Shown: positions 9,335 through 20,335 of the stretch, one piece after another
Layout: the number at the start of each line of letters is the position of its first letter
Numbering within the stretch: the stretch's first letter is position 1
DNA from: Asterias amurensis
Lineage: Eukaryota; Echinodermata; Asteroidea; Forcipulatida; Asteriidae
Reading direction: 5' to 3'
Assembly (NCBI RefSeq): GCF_032118995.1
Contig: NC_092656.1
Span: forward strand, 22,154,965-22,218,964
DNA length: 64,000 nucleotides
Notes under the pieces: model-generated
What the model was told of the DNA's origin: nothing
Databases searched by the model: none
Seen by the model: the letters and a program-made list of their open reading frames with translations, nothing else
Position numbers and translations under genes: made by a program

Positions 9335-9466
9335 GGATTTCACAAAGAGTTAGGACTAGTCTTATCTCGAGTTAGGACAAGTTACTCGTCCTTACTTAGG
9401 ACTATCCATGCAATTTGTATATCTCCTAGGACTAGTCCTAACTCTTTGTGAAATCGACGGCTGTAT
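9335..9466. mobile_element. TIR element (CACAAAGAGTTAGGACTAGT family)
   Basis: GATTTCACAAAGAGTTAGGA at the left end and TCCTAACTCTTTGTGAAATC at the right end are exact complements. GGACTAGTC/GACTAGTCC extends them and GTTAGGAC-type words repeat inside. Degenerate relatives appear near 4555-4700 and 52435-52490. The following 9467-10030 is non-coding as far as I can see. Confidence 0.8.
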
Positions 9467-10044
9467 GCATACGCTGTAATGCACAGAGTTTGACCTAGTG
9501 CGATATATCCTTAAAATTACGCAGCCGAAAAGGTATAGAAGTGCTGCAGCCATGCGCCTTTCGTCGAGCTGTTTGCTTCCAGTTGAGTTCCGGAGAGAGG
9601 ACCGGGAGCAGAAGTAATCAGCCACAACAATTAAGAATTTGTAAGTCGGCATGCAAGAGCCGCGAAAGCTGAGCATAAGAATTAACAAATCGCCAAATAT
9701 GAATGCAAGCGCCATAATTCCAGATATATAGAAAAGGCCTGCTTTCCTCTGTTCATTGTGATATGCAGGGAGTCACTCAGATCGAGCAGTTAATACGGAT
9801 AGAGTCATTCCAGTTCAAAATTTATAGAGAGTGAGAATTTTCATCGAATAAAAAAAAATGACATGGAGTTAAGATTGAAATACATGCTGGTTTCCTCGTC
9901 CAAAGTTTATTACGGTGTTGGTTTGACCCTCATCATTGTCTGAACCATTTAAAGTCAGGTTAACTTTGGTGTCACCCATCACATACACCATACGGTAGTC
10001 AGTACTTTTCCAAGCTCTGTTGAAACAAGTCACAGGCTCTATTC

Positions 10045-10215
10045 CTCGGGTGGAATTCAAACCCACGACCTTTGCAATTCTAGAGCAGTGTCTTACAAGC
10101 TATGACCACCGAGATTGCCCGGTAGCTAGAGAGGCGTGCTAACACACATCGGTGTACATGGGTAAAACCAAAATTAATATTGTTTAACCCCGACGCAAAT
10201 TTCCATCTATTAAAT
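10045..10215. repeat. Rearranged tRNA-like SINE fragment
   Basis: The first half is the reverse complement of the tRNA-like head found intact at 33045-33116 (GACACTGCTCTAGAATTGCA on that strand). The second half (ACACACATCGGTGTACATGG onward) runs in the same orientation as the tail of those copies. Head and tail are therefore inverted relative to each other. Confidence 0.6.
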
Positions 10216-10734
10216 TTGTGAAGTTGGTTAGGTATGTAGGATTTTGGTTAGGTATGTCCAATCATTGATAAGTCTATTGATAATATTAGGCTTGCATCCC
10301 CTAAGATCGGAGCCACACTGATGAACCCGACCCTCCACCCCTTCCCCTACCTGCGGCACACAGTGGTTGCTACGGTGCCCCTTTCCCCCTCACCCCCCAC
10401 CCCACCGCCCCTCCTGTGAATCTCAAGCAGTAAAATTCAAATATCATTAGGAGGTTTAAAAACACGCTCACGTGAAGCGCTCTCCACCAACAGGAATAGC
10501 GAAATTGTCCGAGGTATTTATGAATACTATATTGTATTCCGAATCTGCATACAAAGCAAAACGCCGAGTTAAGTGTGGTAAAGGCCAAATAAACATTTCA
10601 ATGACCTGCACTACTTAATTTTCCTGATTTTATTTTTAAATACATTTATGCAAAGCCATATAATGAGTCATGATTTTAAAGGCAACTTTTGCGAGCAAAT
10701 CAGTAAATCAAATGCAGTCGCTATCTGGAATTGT

Positions 10735-11075
10735 TTCTAAGGTCCAATACATAATCTGATAGCGGCCTGTCTGGAGTACTGATAGTGCCACTAAGAAAAA
10801 GGGTCCATTATTTACCGAGTACCGGGGACGGGTTAGAAACAGCTGGATGTAACTAGGTGGGTTCAAACCAGTTTGAATTCCTGGATGCATTGTGTCTGTT
10901 TTTTACAGTTCAACAAATTTGTTTGTGGCATCCAGAGCTATGAATTCCAGACCATATTGTGTTGTGTATCAACCTTTGATCAATATTATGAGGTGTTCGT
11001 TCAATTTTCACAAACACTTCTGTGATTTTGTTCTGATTAAGTGTTCATGTATAGTGGACACGAATGCATCTTGAT
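10735..11075. repeat. Dispersed repeat, copy 1
   Basis: It aligns loosely with 12105-12330. Both share GTCTGTTTTTTACAG-like words, a run of the type CAACAAAT...TTTGTGGCATCCA, and ...GATCAAT. Identity is moderate, so this is an old pair. Flanking 10216-10735 and 11076-11790 hold nothing I can define. Confidence 0.45.
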
Positions 11076-11789
11076 TTGGTTCTGTTTTTTTCTCCTCTGT
11101 GTCCCCCTTCCGCTAAACTCTTCTATGCAGCACAACTTAAGATTGGAATTTAATCATGACTCTTGAAAACATCAGACAATTTGAACATCAACATCAAGAC
11201 GACACAAACTTGATGACGTCATGATGTTGTCATCAGGTATTGAGTAAAATTGTTTTAAAGTTGAAAAAGAGTTCAAGACTGAGGCAATATTATTTTGAAA
11301 AATTAACAACAAATTCGTTTAACATTAATACTTCCGGGTCGTGCTTGCGTTTGTTGTTTTCCTTCAAAAGTTTCAGTGCCATGCAAAGAATTCTTCCCGA
11401 GATTTGAAATTACATAACAAATTGTAAACCAAACAAGATTAGCTAGTCTACCATTTTCTATGAAAGATACTTGCAACCCTGAAGACTAATGGCAAACATT
11501 CAAGACCTTAAACAAGCTCTTCTCAGAAAACCAGGCATGTTTGAATACTAGGGTCCCGTTGACTTGTGTAATCATCACTTATCGATTATGGCAAAATCCT
11601 CTAATCAATATGCCACCACAAACACACGCATTGTAACCGTCGTCTCCAGCATATCCCCAAAACCCCCTGGAATCAAAAACAAATAAAACACTCTTTCTTT
11701 TTCGATCAATAAATCCAATGAAGATACCGGGAATCATTAATGCCGAGTTGTAGGATAGACTCATGCTATTTTGGGACAACCAGTAGCTA

Positions 11790-11935
11790 AGCATAACAAT
11801 ATTATGCTTACTAGAAAAGGGTTACCGGCCAAACTACCATAATGTGTGTACAATTTTGACTGGTATCCTGCTCATCTTTTCTAAGCAGAAAACTGTTGAA
11901 AAAATGTTTCTGCTTAACTGAAATTGGGCCCTGGC
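11790..11935. mobile_element. Fragment of the GGGCCCAATTTCAT foldback family
   Basis: It ends in ...TTCTGCTTAACTGAAATTGG-GCCCTGG and has GGTTACCGGCCAAA inside. Both are typical of the family seen whole at 46548-46793. Confidence 0.55.
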
Positions 11936-12104
11936 AATTTCACTTCATCTTTAAGGTTACTTGAGGTTAAGAAGTGAGTAGCTGAGATAATCCCATCATA
12001 GCTTAAGCCGTTTAAACTATTCCTCACCAAACACATTAAATGCAACAATAAAGGGTTGATATGACTCTTTGCACGCTTTGAGGAGATAAAAGCCTGTCTG
12101 AAGT

Positions 12105-12330
12105 GCTCATGGGGCCATCTTTAGGGTCTATTGTTAACCTAGTACTGGGTTAACTAGGGGGGTTCATCGTCCTGTGTGTGCATTGTGTCCGTTTTTTTAA
12201 AGGTTTAACAACAAATAATGTTTGTGACATCCACAGCGATGCATTCAAGACCAAGTTCTGTATGTCGTCCCTGGATCAATTTAACTTTTGAAATGATCTG
12301 ACATCTTTGTAATTAAAGGAGGCCAATTGG
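12105..12330. repeat. Dispersed repeat, copy 2
   Basis: Partner of 10735-11075 (see there). Confidence 0.45.
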
Positions 12331-12641
12331 ATTACATAAAACCTTTGCATAATTGGAACATTTTGTTTGAAGCCACTGGACATACACCTTCTATAACTGC
12401 CCGATTATAATTGATATGACTGATGATGAATTCCATCTAGATAATAGAACACAAAACAGATTGATACACATGGATAAGAGGCGAGTCTTGAAAAAAAAAA
12501 ACCTTTTACGAAGTTTTAAAAACAAACATATTCCGAAGATTGTTTCAAATCATTCCAGCTCACCAACATGCTTGTTAGACCCAGAAAGGGTAAACGATGT
12601 TATTGCTTTGTGAAATCGGCCCCTGACCTGTGGTAGTTAAA

Positions 12642-12791
12642 GGGTGCGTTCGTTTAGCTTCCCCGTGTCGACCCCGGTGTGTGGCGGTTTTCTTTTTTAG
12701 GACGAACGTGGGTTATTATCTGCACACGTTTGTCCTGGGGAAAAAAAGCCACTCACCGGGGTCGACCTGGGGAAGCTAAACGAACGCACCC
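12642..12791. mobile_element. 150-bp TIR element (GGGTGCGTTCGTTTAGCTTC family)
   Basis: GGGTGCGTTCGTTTAGCTTC at the left end has its exact complement at the right end. The arms extend to about 48 bp with few mismatches, so most of the element folds back on itself. It is non-coding and well preserved, suggesting recent activity. Confidence 0.85.
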
Positions 12792-13029
12792 AATGTTTGC
12801 TGGCAACAAAGTCGAATTTTGGCACTCTAAAGGGTCGCTTGCGTTCGTGCAACACGCTGTGTTGATATTCCACAAAAAGACATAGTAAATCTGCTTGCGC
12901 TTGACTGCATCATATCGCCACCAGTGACCTATTTCCTTTAGGCTTGTCAGCACCGTTACAGAGTATAGACCATTGAGAAAGGTTAGACCATGGTTAGACA
13001 TATTTACCAACACTCTTCAGTTGGCATAC

Positions 13030-13505
13030 ACTGTGCAGACGACAACTCATCCACTGTCACTGGCGAATAAACGTTCGGTAAGTTCTGATCGCATATCCCA
13101 TTAGTTCATGACCATGACCTATCTGCACATGGCGATGCAGACATGGTAAATTAGAGCAGGAAAATTATCTGACTGTTCAGTACATGAGCAGACGATCAAC
13201 TTATACCAAGTTTCCACTGTATTGGCGTATAAAGTACGTTTGGTAAGTTGTAGTCTTACAACCCTTCATTTCAAAACCCATGCACATGGCGTTGTCGACA
13301 TGGTAAATTAGGGCGGGAAAGTTATCTCACCCTGTTCACTATGAGCAGACGACAACTCTAGTTTCCACACTGTATTGCCGTATAAAAGGTCGGAAAGACG
13401 TGAACGTATCATTGTCATAACCCAACATTTCATGACCTATATAGCTGCACGATGCCGACATGGTAAATTAAGGCGGGAAAATGATCTCTTAGCATGCTCA
13501 TAGTG
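13030..13505. repeat. 158-bp repeat in three copies upstream of the DUF1761 gene
   Basis: ACATGGTAAATTA recurs at 13141, 13298 and 13458 (periods 157 and 160). Around it, GAGCAGACGA-CAACT, CCACTGTATTGGCGTATAAA and GGCGGGAAA words recur in the same order. The last copy ends about 200 bp before the start codon at 13702. GGCGGGAAA in copies 2 and 3 resembles an E2F site. TATAAA-like words are also repeated. Confidence 0.75.
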
Positions 13506-13701
13506 ACACATTTAAAACGGCAAAAACGTTCAGGTCACAGATGGCACGTGGGCAGCACTAATTCTGTGAAGGGAGACCCAAAAGACTGTAATCATAGTTT
13601 GTAAATGTATTTGTCTTAGCCATGTTAGCATGCATTTGTACACATGAAAACTTTCTGCATTTTGGTATGGTGTTTTCTAATTACATGTACAGTCCTTCAT
13701 C

Positions 13702-14363
13702 ATGTCTATCGCATCAGTCATAGCATCAGTTGTAGCAACGCAAGTATTCGGTGGAGTCTGGTTCACCCTTCTTTCAGAGCCATGGATGCGAGGTCTTGGC
13801 AAGAAACACAAGGATTTCAAGAACATGGGACATACTTCATTAGTATTGTCAGGGATTGCAATGTTTGCCTTATCAGTCTTTATGTCCAACACACTGAGGT
13901 ATATGCATTTTGATCTAAATTAAAGGTTAAAATCTTTGAGTCCCACACAGGTTTCTAAAATGTAAAATTTTGATGATTAGGCCTCTACATGGGTTTTGAT
14001 CCACTAATTTCTGCTAAGAAAACAAATTGCTGAGCAGGATTGTTTGCTTATAAGCAGCTCCTTGAAGCTTGGCCAAGGTGTTGAGTAGGGGTAGAGTCTC
14101 CATATTCTTCGAAATAGCTCTACCCTAAAAAAAAATTTGAAAAAAAAGGTGTTAACTTGTTCTGTTTTCCCTCCAGACCCTTCTTTGGAGTGCAAACTGT
14201 GGAGGAGGCTATCCACTTTGCCCTACGTGTTTCTGTGGCTGGTGCCCTTCTGCAGATCCCTCATAATACATATGAGGGTAAAGGCTGGTCCACATATCTT
14301 GTCAACATAGGATATGACACCATATGTCTCCTCATCACCTGTGTCTTAACTGTGGTGATGTAG
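13702..14363 (+). CDS. DUF1761-type small membrane protein, two exons
   Basis: Exons 13702-13898 and 14177-14363 join through a GT-AG intron (arginine codon split AG|A), giving 127 residues. The protein opens MSIASVIASVVATQVFGGVW-F and has about four hydrophobic segments (about 4-22, 47-62, 74-92 and 108-126). The VWFTLL...PWM pattern after the first segment is what I associate with the DUF1761 family, whose members are about 130 residues long. The biochemical role of that family is unknown to me. The product probably sits in a membrane. The split-codon join, matching length and hydrophobic pattern support a real gene. A triplicated repeat lies directly upstream. Confidence 0.75.
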
Positions 14364-14379
14364 ATGTACACTCTTATTA

Positions 14380-14650
14380 CAACTCCGGGGTCAGAATAGA
14401 CTTGTGGACAATTCGTTATGCCGAGTTGTGGCCGTGTCGTAATCGGGTTCAAGTTTCCATGATCGAGTACTGCTCTCGCGAGATAACTGCTCTTGCGTGA
14501 ACTGCTGGTTGCCGACTTCTACATGGGACTGTAGTCGTGATCGTGAGAGCATGCAATAGTCTCGCGGGGCCAGCAGTCTTGCAAGAATACCTCGGGAATC
14601 ACGGGAAGATTCGGAATAGAGTCGTAGCGCTATCACCGCGACAAACAATT
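14380..14650. repeat. Dispersed repeat after the DUF1761 gene
   Basis: GAGAGCATGCAATAGTCTCG-CGGGGCCAGCAGTCTTGCAA resembles 29985-30045 (GCATGCAGTAGTCTCACGAG-GGCCAACTCTCGCAA). It is more GC-rich than its surroundings and has no coding sense. Confidence 0.5.
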
Positions 14651-15565
14651 AATGAATTCTCCACAAAATTGACCTGAAGTCCTGGTCCCAGGAGGGGGTC
14701 TGACCCATTCTGGGTCAGGTTGATCCAGAAACTTAATTTCTTAGATTCAAACTATGGTTGCATCTTTTAAAAACAAGTAGTTACTAGAAATCATACCCAG
14801 TTTTTTTAGGCACAATATTATTTAAAACAACATACCAGTAATTTAATAGTACCTATTTGCTTTGTGTAGAAAAGCTTCCAACTCATAAATATAGTAAAAG
14901 AATTTGTTTATATACATGAAATATTTCAAACATAATATTATCCATAGCTAGTATTGTATTTTTCAATTAAAAATGAAAACGTTTATCTAATGTTTGCGAA
15001 CACTTAGTTGACAAGTAAGTCTTATACTGGGAATCACATACTTCTTGATCAAAATTTATCCCTACAAGTCTTTATCCAACAAATATCATGCTTACTCATT
15101 GTAAAAATAGTACTCCTAGTGTTTTTAAACTATAGCTAAAAGTTTATCTTTCTGAAATACTTTTTGTATATTTGGTTTGCGGTAACACCATGTGTACATC
15201 TATTTTGCTATAAGGTTGATTTTGTTCTTTGTAAACAGGGTAGATTTTGGAATTTGGGAGAATAAACAAACAAAAAAGCAAGACCTAGTTCCCAAAGAAC
15301 AAAATATACGCAGAGTATGGTGTTAACTCAAAACGAAAATACGTTGATACCCCACCATGCAATGCCTCAAAAACTATATACACGTAGAGAAAAATGATTT
15401 TTTGTAGTTTTATATTTTTAGTATTAAACCATTGTGAAAGTCTGTTAAAACAATGGGGTTGTTGAACATTTTAAAATAAAATTTACCCCCAAAAACAACA
15501 GGTTTAAAAAAATTCCATCTCCCTTCCATTTTGTTTCCTCCCCTTTTGGCTCCCTCTCCTATATT
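14651..15565. other. AT-rich non-coding stretch
   Basis: Long A/T runs with no exon-like frame. AATAAA at about 15260 could be a distal polyadenylation signal. Otherwise I see nothing. Confidence 0.45.
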
Positions 15566-15574
15566 TTATTTATT

Positions 15575-15840
15575 TATTGGTTCTGGTTTTGATGACAAGG
15601 GTTTTCAGAAAAGTTAAAATCCAAATCACTATACTAGCCAAGAACTCCATGGAGAGACGACAAAGAAGTTTCAGTCGTGCAGGAGGAAAACCCCAGAAAG
15701 AATACCCAGGGAAAACCCACACCATCAGGCAGGGATGGAAAACCCAATCATATGGGGACCCAAGTTGGGTTCGAAACAGGAGCCCAAAGGCGGAAGGTGC
15801 CTGAGAAAAAATACCACTTCGCCAACCTGACAGCCCCAAT
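15575..15840 (-). mobile_element. SINE, 'GTGGGTTTTCCCTGGG' family
   Basis: On the minus strand a tRNA-like box (GTTTCGAACCCAACT) is followed by GGTGTGGGTTTTCCCTGGG and CTGGGGTTTTCCTCC. The same order is at 36930-37125 (plus) and more weakly at 38855-39020. The head of a relative may be at 45525-45600. Confidence 0.65.
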
Positions 15841-15904
15841 TAATGGCCAATAGTTGTGCGCTGTATGACACCAGTGCATGTTTCCTTAGTTTGTCTGCAG
15901 CACT

Positions 15905-16420
15905 CTATGCAAGTGGTTTATTGTGTTCACTTAAGCATAAGGGCACGTGCCATTATCTAGTGGAGTCTTAAGTGAACAGGTAAATCTGTAGACCCCTTGC
16001 ATATGATGTTGTTGCATGCCCCAAAACAGTCCCCTTACTGAGGCAAATGAAGATCTTTCATTGGCAGAGAGTCATGCGCAGCGCGTACAAGCACGCACGT
16101 TTCCATTGTTTGATAACAAAGATGGTGTCATTGCAAAGGTCTTAACCTAGACCTAGGCAAGTGGTCTACTGTCTATTATCTAACATATTTCCACTTGAGT
16201 ATATTTAAGGGCGAGTGCCATATAATATGAGACCTGATCTGAACTATTGCAAGTCTTGGGTGAACAGGTAGACCTATAGACGACCCCTTGCGAATTATAT
16301 GTCCCATGCCCAAAACAGTCCCCTTACTTAGGTCAATGACATCACAGATCTATTCAACTACTTGTCAAAGCCTATACAGCAGATGGTGGTTGTGCAAGGG
16401 TCTAAACCTATGCACACAAA
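15905..16420. repeat. Diverged tandem duplication, about 265-285 bp per unit
   Basis: Both units run CAAGTGGT...GGGC(A/G)-(C/A)GTGCCAT...GTGAACAGGTA...GACCCCTTGC...CAAAACAGTCCCCTTACT...AATGA. A third piece (GCAGAGAGTCATGCGCAGCG-CGTACA...TTTCCATTGTTTG) recurs at 26930-26990. It ends close to the last exon of FAM221B and may form part of its 3' untranslated region. Confidence 0.6.
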
Positions 16421-16436
16421 AGGTAACCCAGTATCG

Positions 16437-19400
16437 TCAGTCCCACACTGGGTTGAATCCACTTTTTGGCGGCGGCTTGACTGGTGTATTTTGACCGATG
16501 GCACGCTGTCCACGTGGAATATTACCCTGGCCCTCAACCAGAGCTTTATAGATGCCCGGGTCACTGTCCACCCCGGTCAGCGCCATGTTGCGTAGGTCTG
16601 GCATCTCGGCAAAGGGAAGATAGTCCTCACCTACAATAACAAAGAGTGATTGAACAAATTAAAAACGTTGATAAGCAAACAAGCACTACATCCACAGAGC
16701 AAAATAAGCATAGCAAATTATCAAAAATTAAATTTGAGTTTAGGGGTGTAACCTGCAGAAAATATCACTTACACATAAAGAAACTTTTGCTAAGCACAGA
16801 AAAGTATTGCTTTATAAACAGGTTACCAGCCAAAATTACATTAACTTACAAAATTACATTGTTGTGACTGATGCCCCACTCAATTTTTTCTAAGCAAATA
16901 AACTCGCCTTTCAAATTTCAAGCGGTGTTTTCTGCTTAACAGCTTTATGAAATACGGCCCAGACGGGTCCCTCTTTGATCCTCTATGCCCCCCCTCCCAC
17001 CCTACACTTACCATAAGGGATTTTTTTGTCGTGTCGTTCAGATTCAGTCTCAAACACTGTTTCGTGATCTTCCCAATGTCGGTCACAAGCTGCACACAAG
17101 AAATTGGAATTGAAGACTCCGCACCCACAACCTATGGAGTAATCAGTAACAATCAATCAGCTTCAAAACCAGGGATTGATTTCAGCAAGCACCAGGATTC
17201 ATCTTAGGATGAGTATTTCAGAGTCAATACTTCCAGAGTGATTTGTATAATGAGTTTATGACATTCAAGTTTGCTAACCAATAAAAAGTGATAAAAGATC
17301 AATCTCAGCGTGATGTGTCCGAGCGGTTAAGAGCACCGGACTCAAGCTCTTGTTATTCTGATCAGCAGAGTTTAGGTTCGATTCCTGGTTGTGGCACTCA
17401 TGTCCTGCAAGACACTTTTCAAAATTGATTTGTCCTTCGGTTGGGACATTAAGCTGTAGATCCTGTGTACTAATTGTTAGTGCAAAATAACCAAGAACAC
17501 TAATCGTAGAAGAATAGGGGTTAACCCTGGTGTAAATTTGTGGCTCATGTACCAAGCAACCTTGTTTACAGGTTTGCTCAGGCTTGCGAGCTACAGAGAC
17601 TAAAGTTCACTTATGAGGCATCTTTGATGAAATATATAATAATAATAACTTACTTCGCATTCTACACCTCCTCATGCCAGTGCAGACATGCTCCTCGTGG
17701 GTGTGTTTACAGCGACACTTTGCTCTCCATGTCGTAGGATCAAAGTCTCTGCGTCTTTGAAACCAGAACTCTCCAATGTCTTCAGGCCTACCAGGGATAA
17801 ATGCAAAGGCTTTGCAAGGACACTGCCTGCATGGTACTCGAACACTACGGCCTGCAAACAATCAATGCATGAAACTTCAGGGGCTTAAATTCACAGATAT
17901 ACAGGGGCTAAACTTCACAGATATGTTTCTGGTCAGCAGAGTGTGGGTTCAAGTCGTATTCATGACACCTGTGTCCTTAAAGACATTGGACACTATTGTT
18001 AATTGTCTAATACAAGTCTTCTCACTCAATTTAACATATGCATAAAAAAAACCAAACCTGTGAAAATTTGAGCTCAATCGGTCGTCGAAGTTGCAAGATA
18101 ATAATGAAAGAAAAAACACCCTTGTCACAAGAAGTTGTGTGCTTTCAGATGCTTGATTTTGAGACCTCAAATTCTAAATCTGAGGTCTCGAAATCAAATT
18201 CAATGAAAATTACTTCACTCTCGAAAAATATGTTACTTCACAGGGAGCCGTTTCTCATAATGTTTTATACTATCAATAGCTTCCCATTTCTTGTTACCAG
18301 GTAAGTTTTTATGCTAATAATAATTAATAATTGTTTTGAGAAAATACCAATAGTGTCCACTGCCTGCAAGACACTTAACAATGATGATTCGTCCTTCAGA
18401 TGGGATGTAAAGCCGTTGGTCCTGTGTGTTGTGCAGCACAAGTAAAAGAACCCAGTTCACTTTTCATAAAGAGAAGGGGGTTTGCCCAAGGGGGTTTGAT
18501 TGGCTGCATATTGCGCCAAAGTACATTACATGGTGCTATGTAAAAGGAGAAGGTCTCATAACTCAAAGTTACATACTGAGTGTTGAAGCACCTTCAGCGT
18601 CACTGAGTGAATATGCACGCTGTTTAAGAAGCCACTATTATAATCACCATTATAAGGAGCATGCTCCTTCAGAAGATGTCCACAGAAGCATCTGGACTCT
18701 CTGCCTACTCTGATACAGTCCCAAGTGAACTCCGGACAACGCCAGCCGATATAGACACCTTAGAATCACACACAAGGAATAGATGTGTTATTTTGATAGA
18801 AACTTATATTGATAAAAATAATAATAATCAGTTCTTGTATATTCAATTCAATTCAATCAAAAATGGTTTATTAAAACATGTATCACAGTTAAAAACTGAA
18901 TTTAAACTCAATTTAAATCTAAACTTAAACCCCATCATTGAACCCAGTATGAACTGGGCTCAACTCTTACCAGATTGTATTGCATCAGTTGCTGCTTCAG
19001 TTTCAGGGTGGAATAGTTTCTGCAGACGAGGACCAAATTCCTCCCTGTTCATGGCACGTGCTACCGAAATGAGTTCAGCCTTCTCCGCAGGAATCACTGG
19101 CTTCATGGAGTAACCTGTAAATATAACAATAAGTTATTTATTTATTTTGATGTATAAACACAAACTTGGTCAGTAGCGGTGTTGTAGCCATGGTGGACAG
19201 TGCTGGGCAGATCCGCCCAGAACTCACAATTTTTGCCCAGCACTCTGAGAAAAAAACATTGTGCTGCCTAGACCAGAAAAAAATACTTTATTTCACAGGG
19301 GGCAATACATCACAGAAAAAGAATGGTTCTAGTATGAACCTCATAAGTAGAGTGTTGGTTTAAATCCCAGTCGTGACACCTGTGTCCTTTTAAAAGCAAG

Positions 19401-20125
19401 ACACTTAACCATGATGCTTCGTCCTTCAGATGGGATGTAAAGCCGTTGGTCCCGTGTGTTGTGTATTGCACGTAAAAGAACCAAGTGCACTTATCTAAAA
19501 GAGGGGTTTGCCCTGGTGTTCCTGGTTTGATTGGCAGCATATTGTGCCAAAGCACTTTGTAAACCACAGTGGTGCTATGTGTATGTAAAAAGAGTAGGTC
19601 TCATATTTCAAACGCAGTCCCACATACCTTGCAGACAAATATTAAATGTTGAGCTTCACTGAGTGACGGATATGAGCGCTATATAAGAAGCCACTATAAT
19701 AATAAGTTATAAAGCTATAACTTAGCTATAAGTTTGTTTAAAGCTTTTAGACAAAAGTTTTCGATTTTTTTTATCAGATACAGACTCAACTTACCCTCTG
19801 GATGCAATAAACCATTGTGTTTTTTCATCACAAGTCTCTTGTCAGGGTTTTTCAGTGCCTCCAGGGGACGTGATGCCTGGCGAGTGCCTCGAGGAACTAA
19901 AGCCTTGGTCCCAACTCGAGCAGCTGACTTGGGTTGTACTCTGGCCGACTGTGAAGGCAGAGTTTCCGTCGGCGCCAACCCTGGACGAGGCTTGGCTCTG
20001 CTACCCGAACCCGAAGTCCTTGGACGTGATGAACCAATAGGGGTTTCGTCTGTAGCTTGAGGTACTTTAGTTCTCGTTGATTTTGGTCTTGTTGAACTCA
20101 TTTTGACTGGTGAATTTGAGACCAA
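16437..20125 (-). CDS. FAM221B: FAM221B homologue, six coding exons
   Basis: Exons on the minus strand: 20125-19795, 19114-18971, 18758-18648, 17851-17654, 17131-17012, 16630-16437. They total 1098 nt (365 aa plus stop) with consistent phases. Residues 1-110 are a Ser/Pro/Arg-rich low-complexity region, which could also begin at the second Met (20101). Then comes VIPAEKAELISVARAMNREE, then VYIGWRCPEFTWDCIRVG with a CFCGHLLKEH motif. Next are PCRQCPC and a CRCKHTHEEH motif, then CGCGVFNSNFLCAACDR. These Cys/His clusters and their order match vertebrate FAM221B as I remember it, better than FAM221A, and suggest a zinc-binding protein. No enzymatic activity is known to me. The exon 3 acceptor (TCTAAG) and donor (GTGATT) are both weak; the donor abuts a SINE. 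Three SINE copies sit in its introns. Confidence 0.88.
17308..17575 (+). mobile_element. tRNA-Leu-derived SINE
   Basis: The head has an A box (GTCCGAGCGGTTAAGAGC), an anticodon-loop run GGACTCAAGCTC (CAA, leucine-like), a variable arm and a B box (GGTTCGATTCC). Then come CTGCAAGACACTTTTC and CTTCGGTTGGGACATTAAGC. This is the best head copy of the commonest SINE in the window. It is no tRNA gene, because the acceptor ends do not pair and a SINE tail follows. Confidence 0.8.
17928..18645 (+). mobile_element. SINE (same family), split by a TIR element
   Basis: CAGCAGAGTGTGGGTTC...GACACCTGTGTCCTTA is cut at about 17977 and resumes at about 18365 with GCAAGACACTTAACAATGAT. It continues to the 3' end TTTAAGAAGCCACTATTATA-AT at 18645, two bases from the donor of FAM221B exon 3. 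Confidence 0.75.
17978..18364. mobile_element. TIR element, GGCAGTGGACACTATTGGTA family, nested in a SINE
   Basis: Left end GACATTGGACACTATTGTTA and right end ACCAATAGTGTCCACTGCC are inverted copies. The interior holds a GAGACCTCA...TGAGGTCTC hairpin. Other copies are at 42410-42805 and 59612-60005, with a fragment at 3750-3860. Confidence 0.8.
19333..19705 (+). mobile_element. tRNA-Leu-derived SINE, nearly full tail
   Basis: Carries GGTTTAAATCCCAGTCGTGA (worn B box), AGCAAGACACTTAACCATGA, CTTCAGATGGGATGTAAAGC and GTTCCTGGTTTGATTGGC. It ends GAGCGCTATATAAGAAGCCA followed by a short A/T run. It lies in FAM221B intron 1. Confidence 0.75.
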
Positions 20126-20227
20126 GACTGACCTTTTTGAGAATTAAAAACAAGGGGGATTACTAGGATTTTAAAATAAGTTTCTGATTTTTTTTAAATA
20201 TCTGTATTAAAACTATCAAGCTTTACT

Positions 20228-20335
20228 AGACCCAGAAACTGGGGCACTGTACTCCTTTTCTATTGAAATTTCAATAATAAAAATTTGTGAAAAAAAGGAG
20301 TACAGCGCCCTAGCTACTACCACTACTTGGTCTAC
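20228..20335. repeat. Worn copy of the TAGACCCAGTAACTGGGG palindrome family
   Basis: TAGACCCAGAAACTGGGGCA...GTACTCCTTTTC on the left and GGAGTACAGCGCCCTAGCTA...TGGTCTA on the right match, with several differences, the perfect palindrome at 28868-28995. It lies about 100-200 bp upstream of the FAM221B start codon. Confidence 0.75.

Noticed and set aside
9392-9715. 107-codon minus-strand frame starting MALAFIFGDLLILML
   Set aside because: Hydrophobic start looks tempting, but its 3' part lies in the TIR element at 9335-9466, no splice partner or homology is visible, and no repeat-free counterpart exists.
15577-15804. 75-codon plus-strand frame
   Set aside because: It is the antisense of a SINE copy found again at 36930-37125.
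17308-17400. tRNA-Leu(CAA) gene
   Set aside because: Acceptor ends do not pair and the sequence continues as the tail shared by many dispersed copies.
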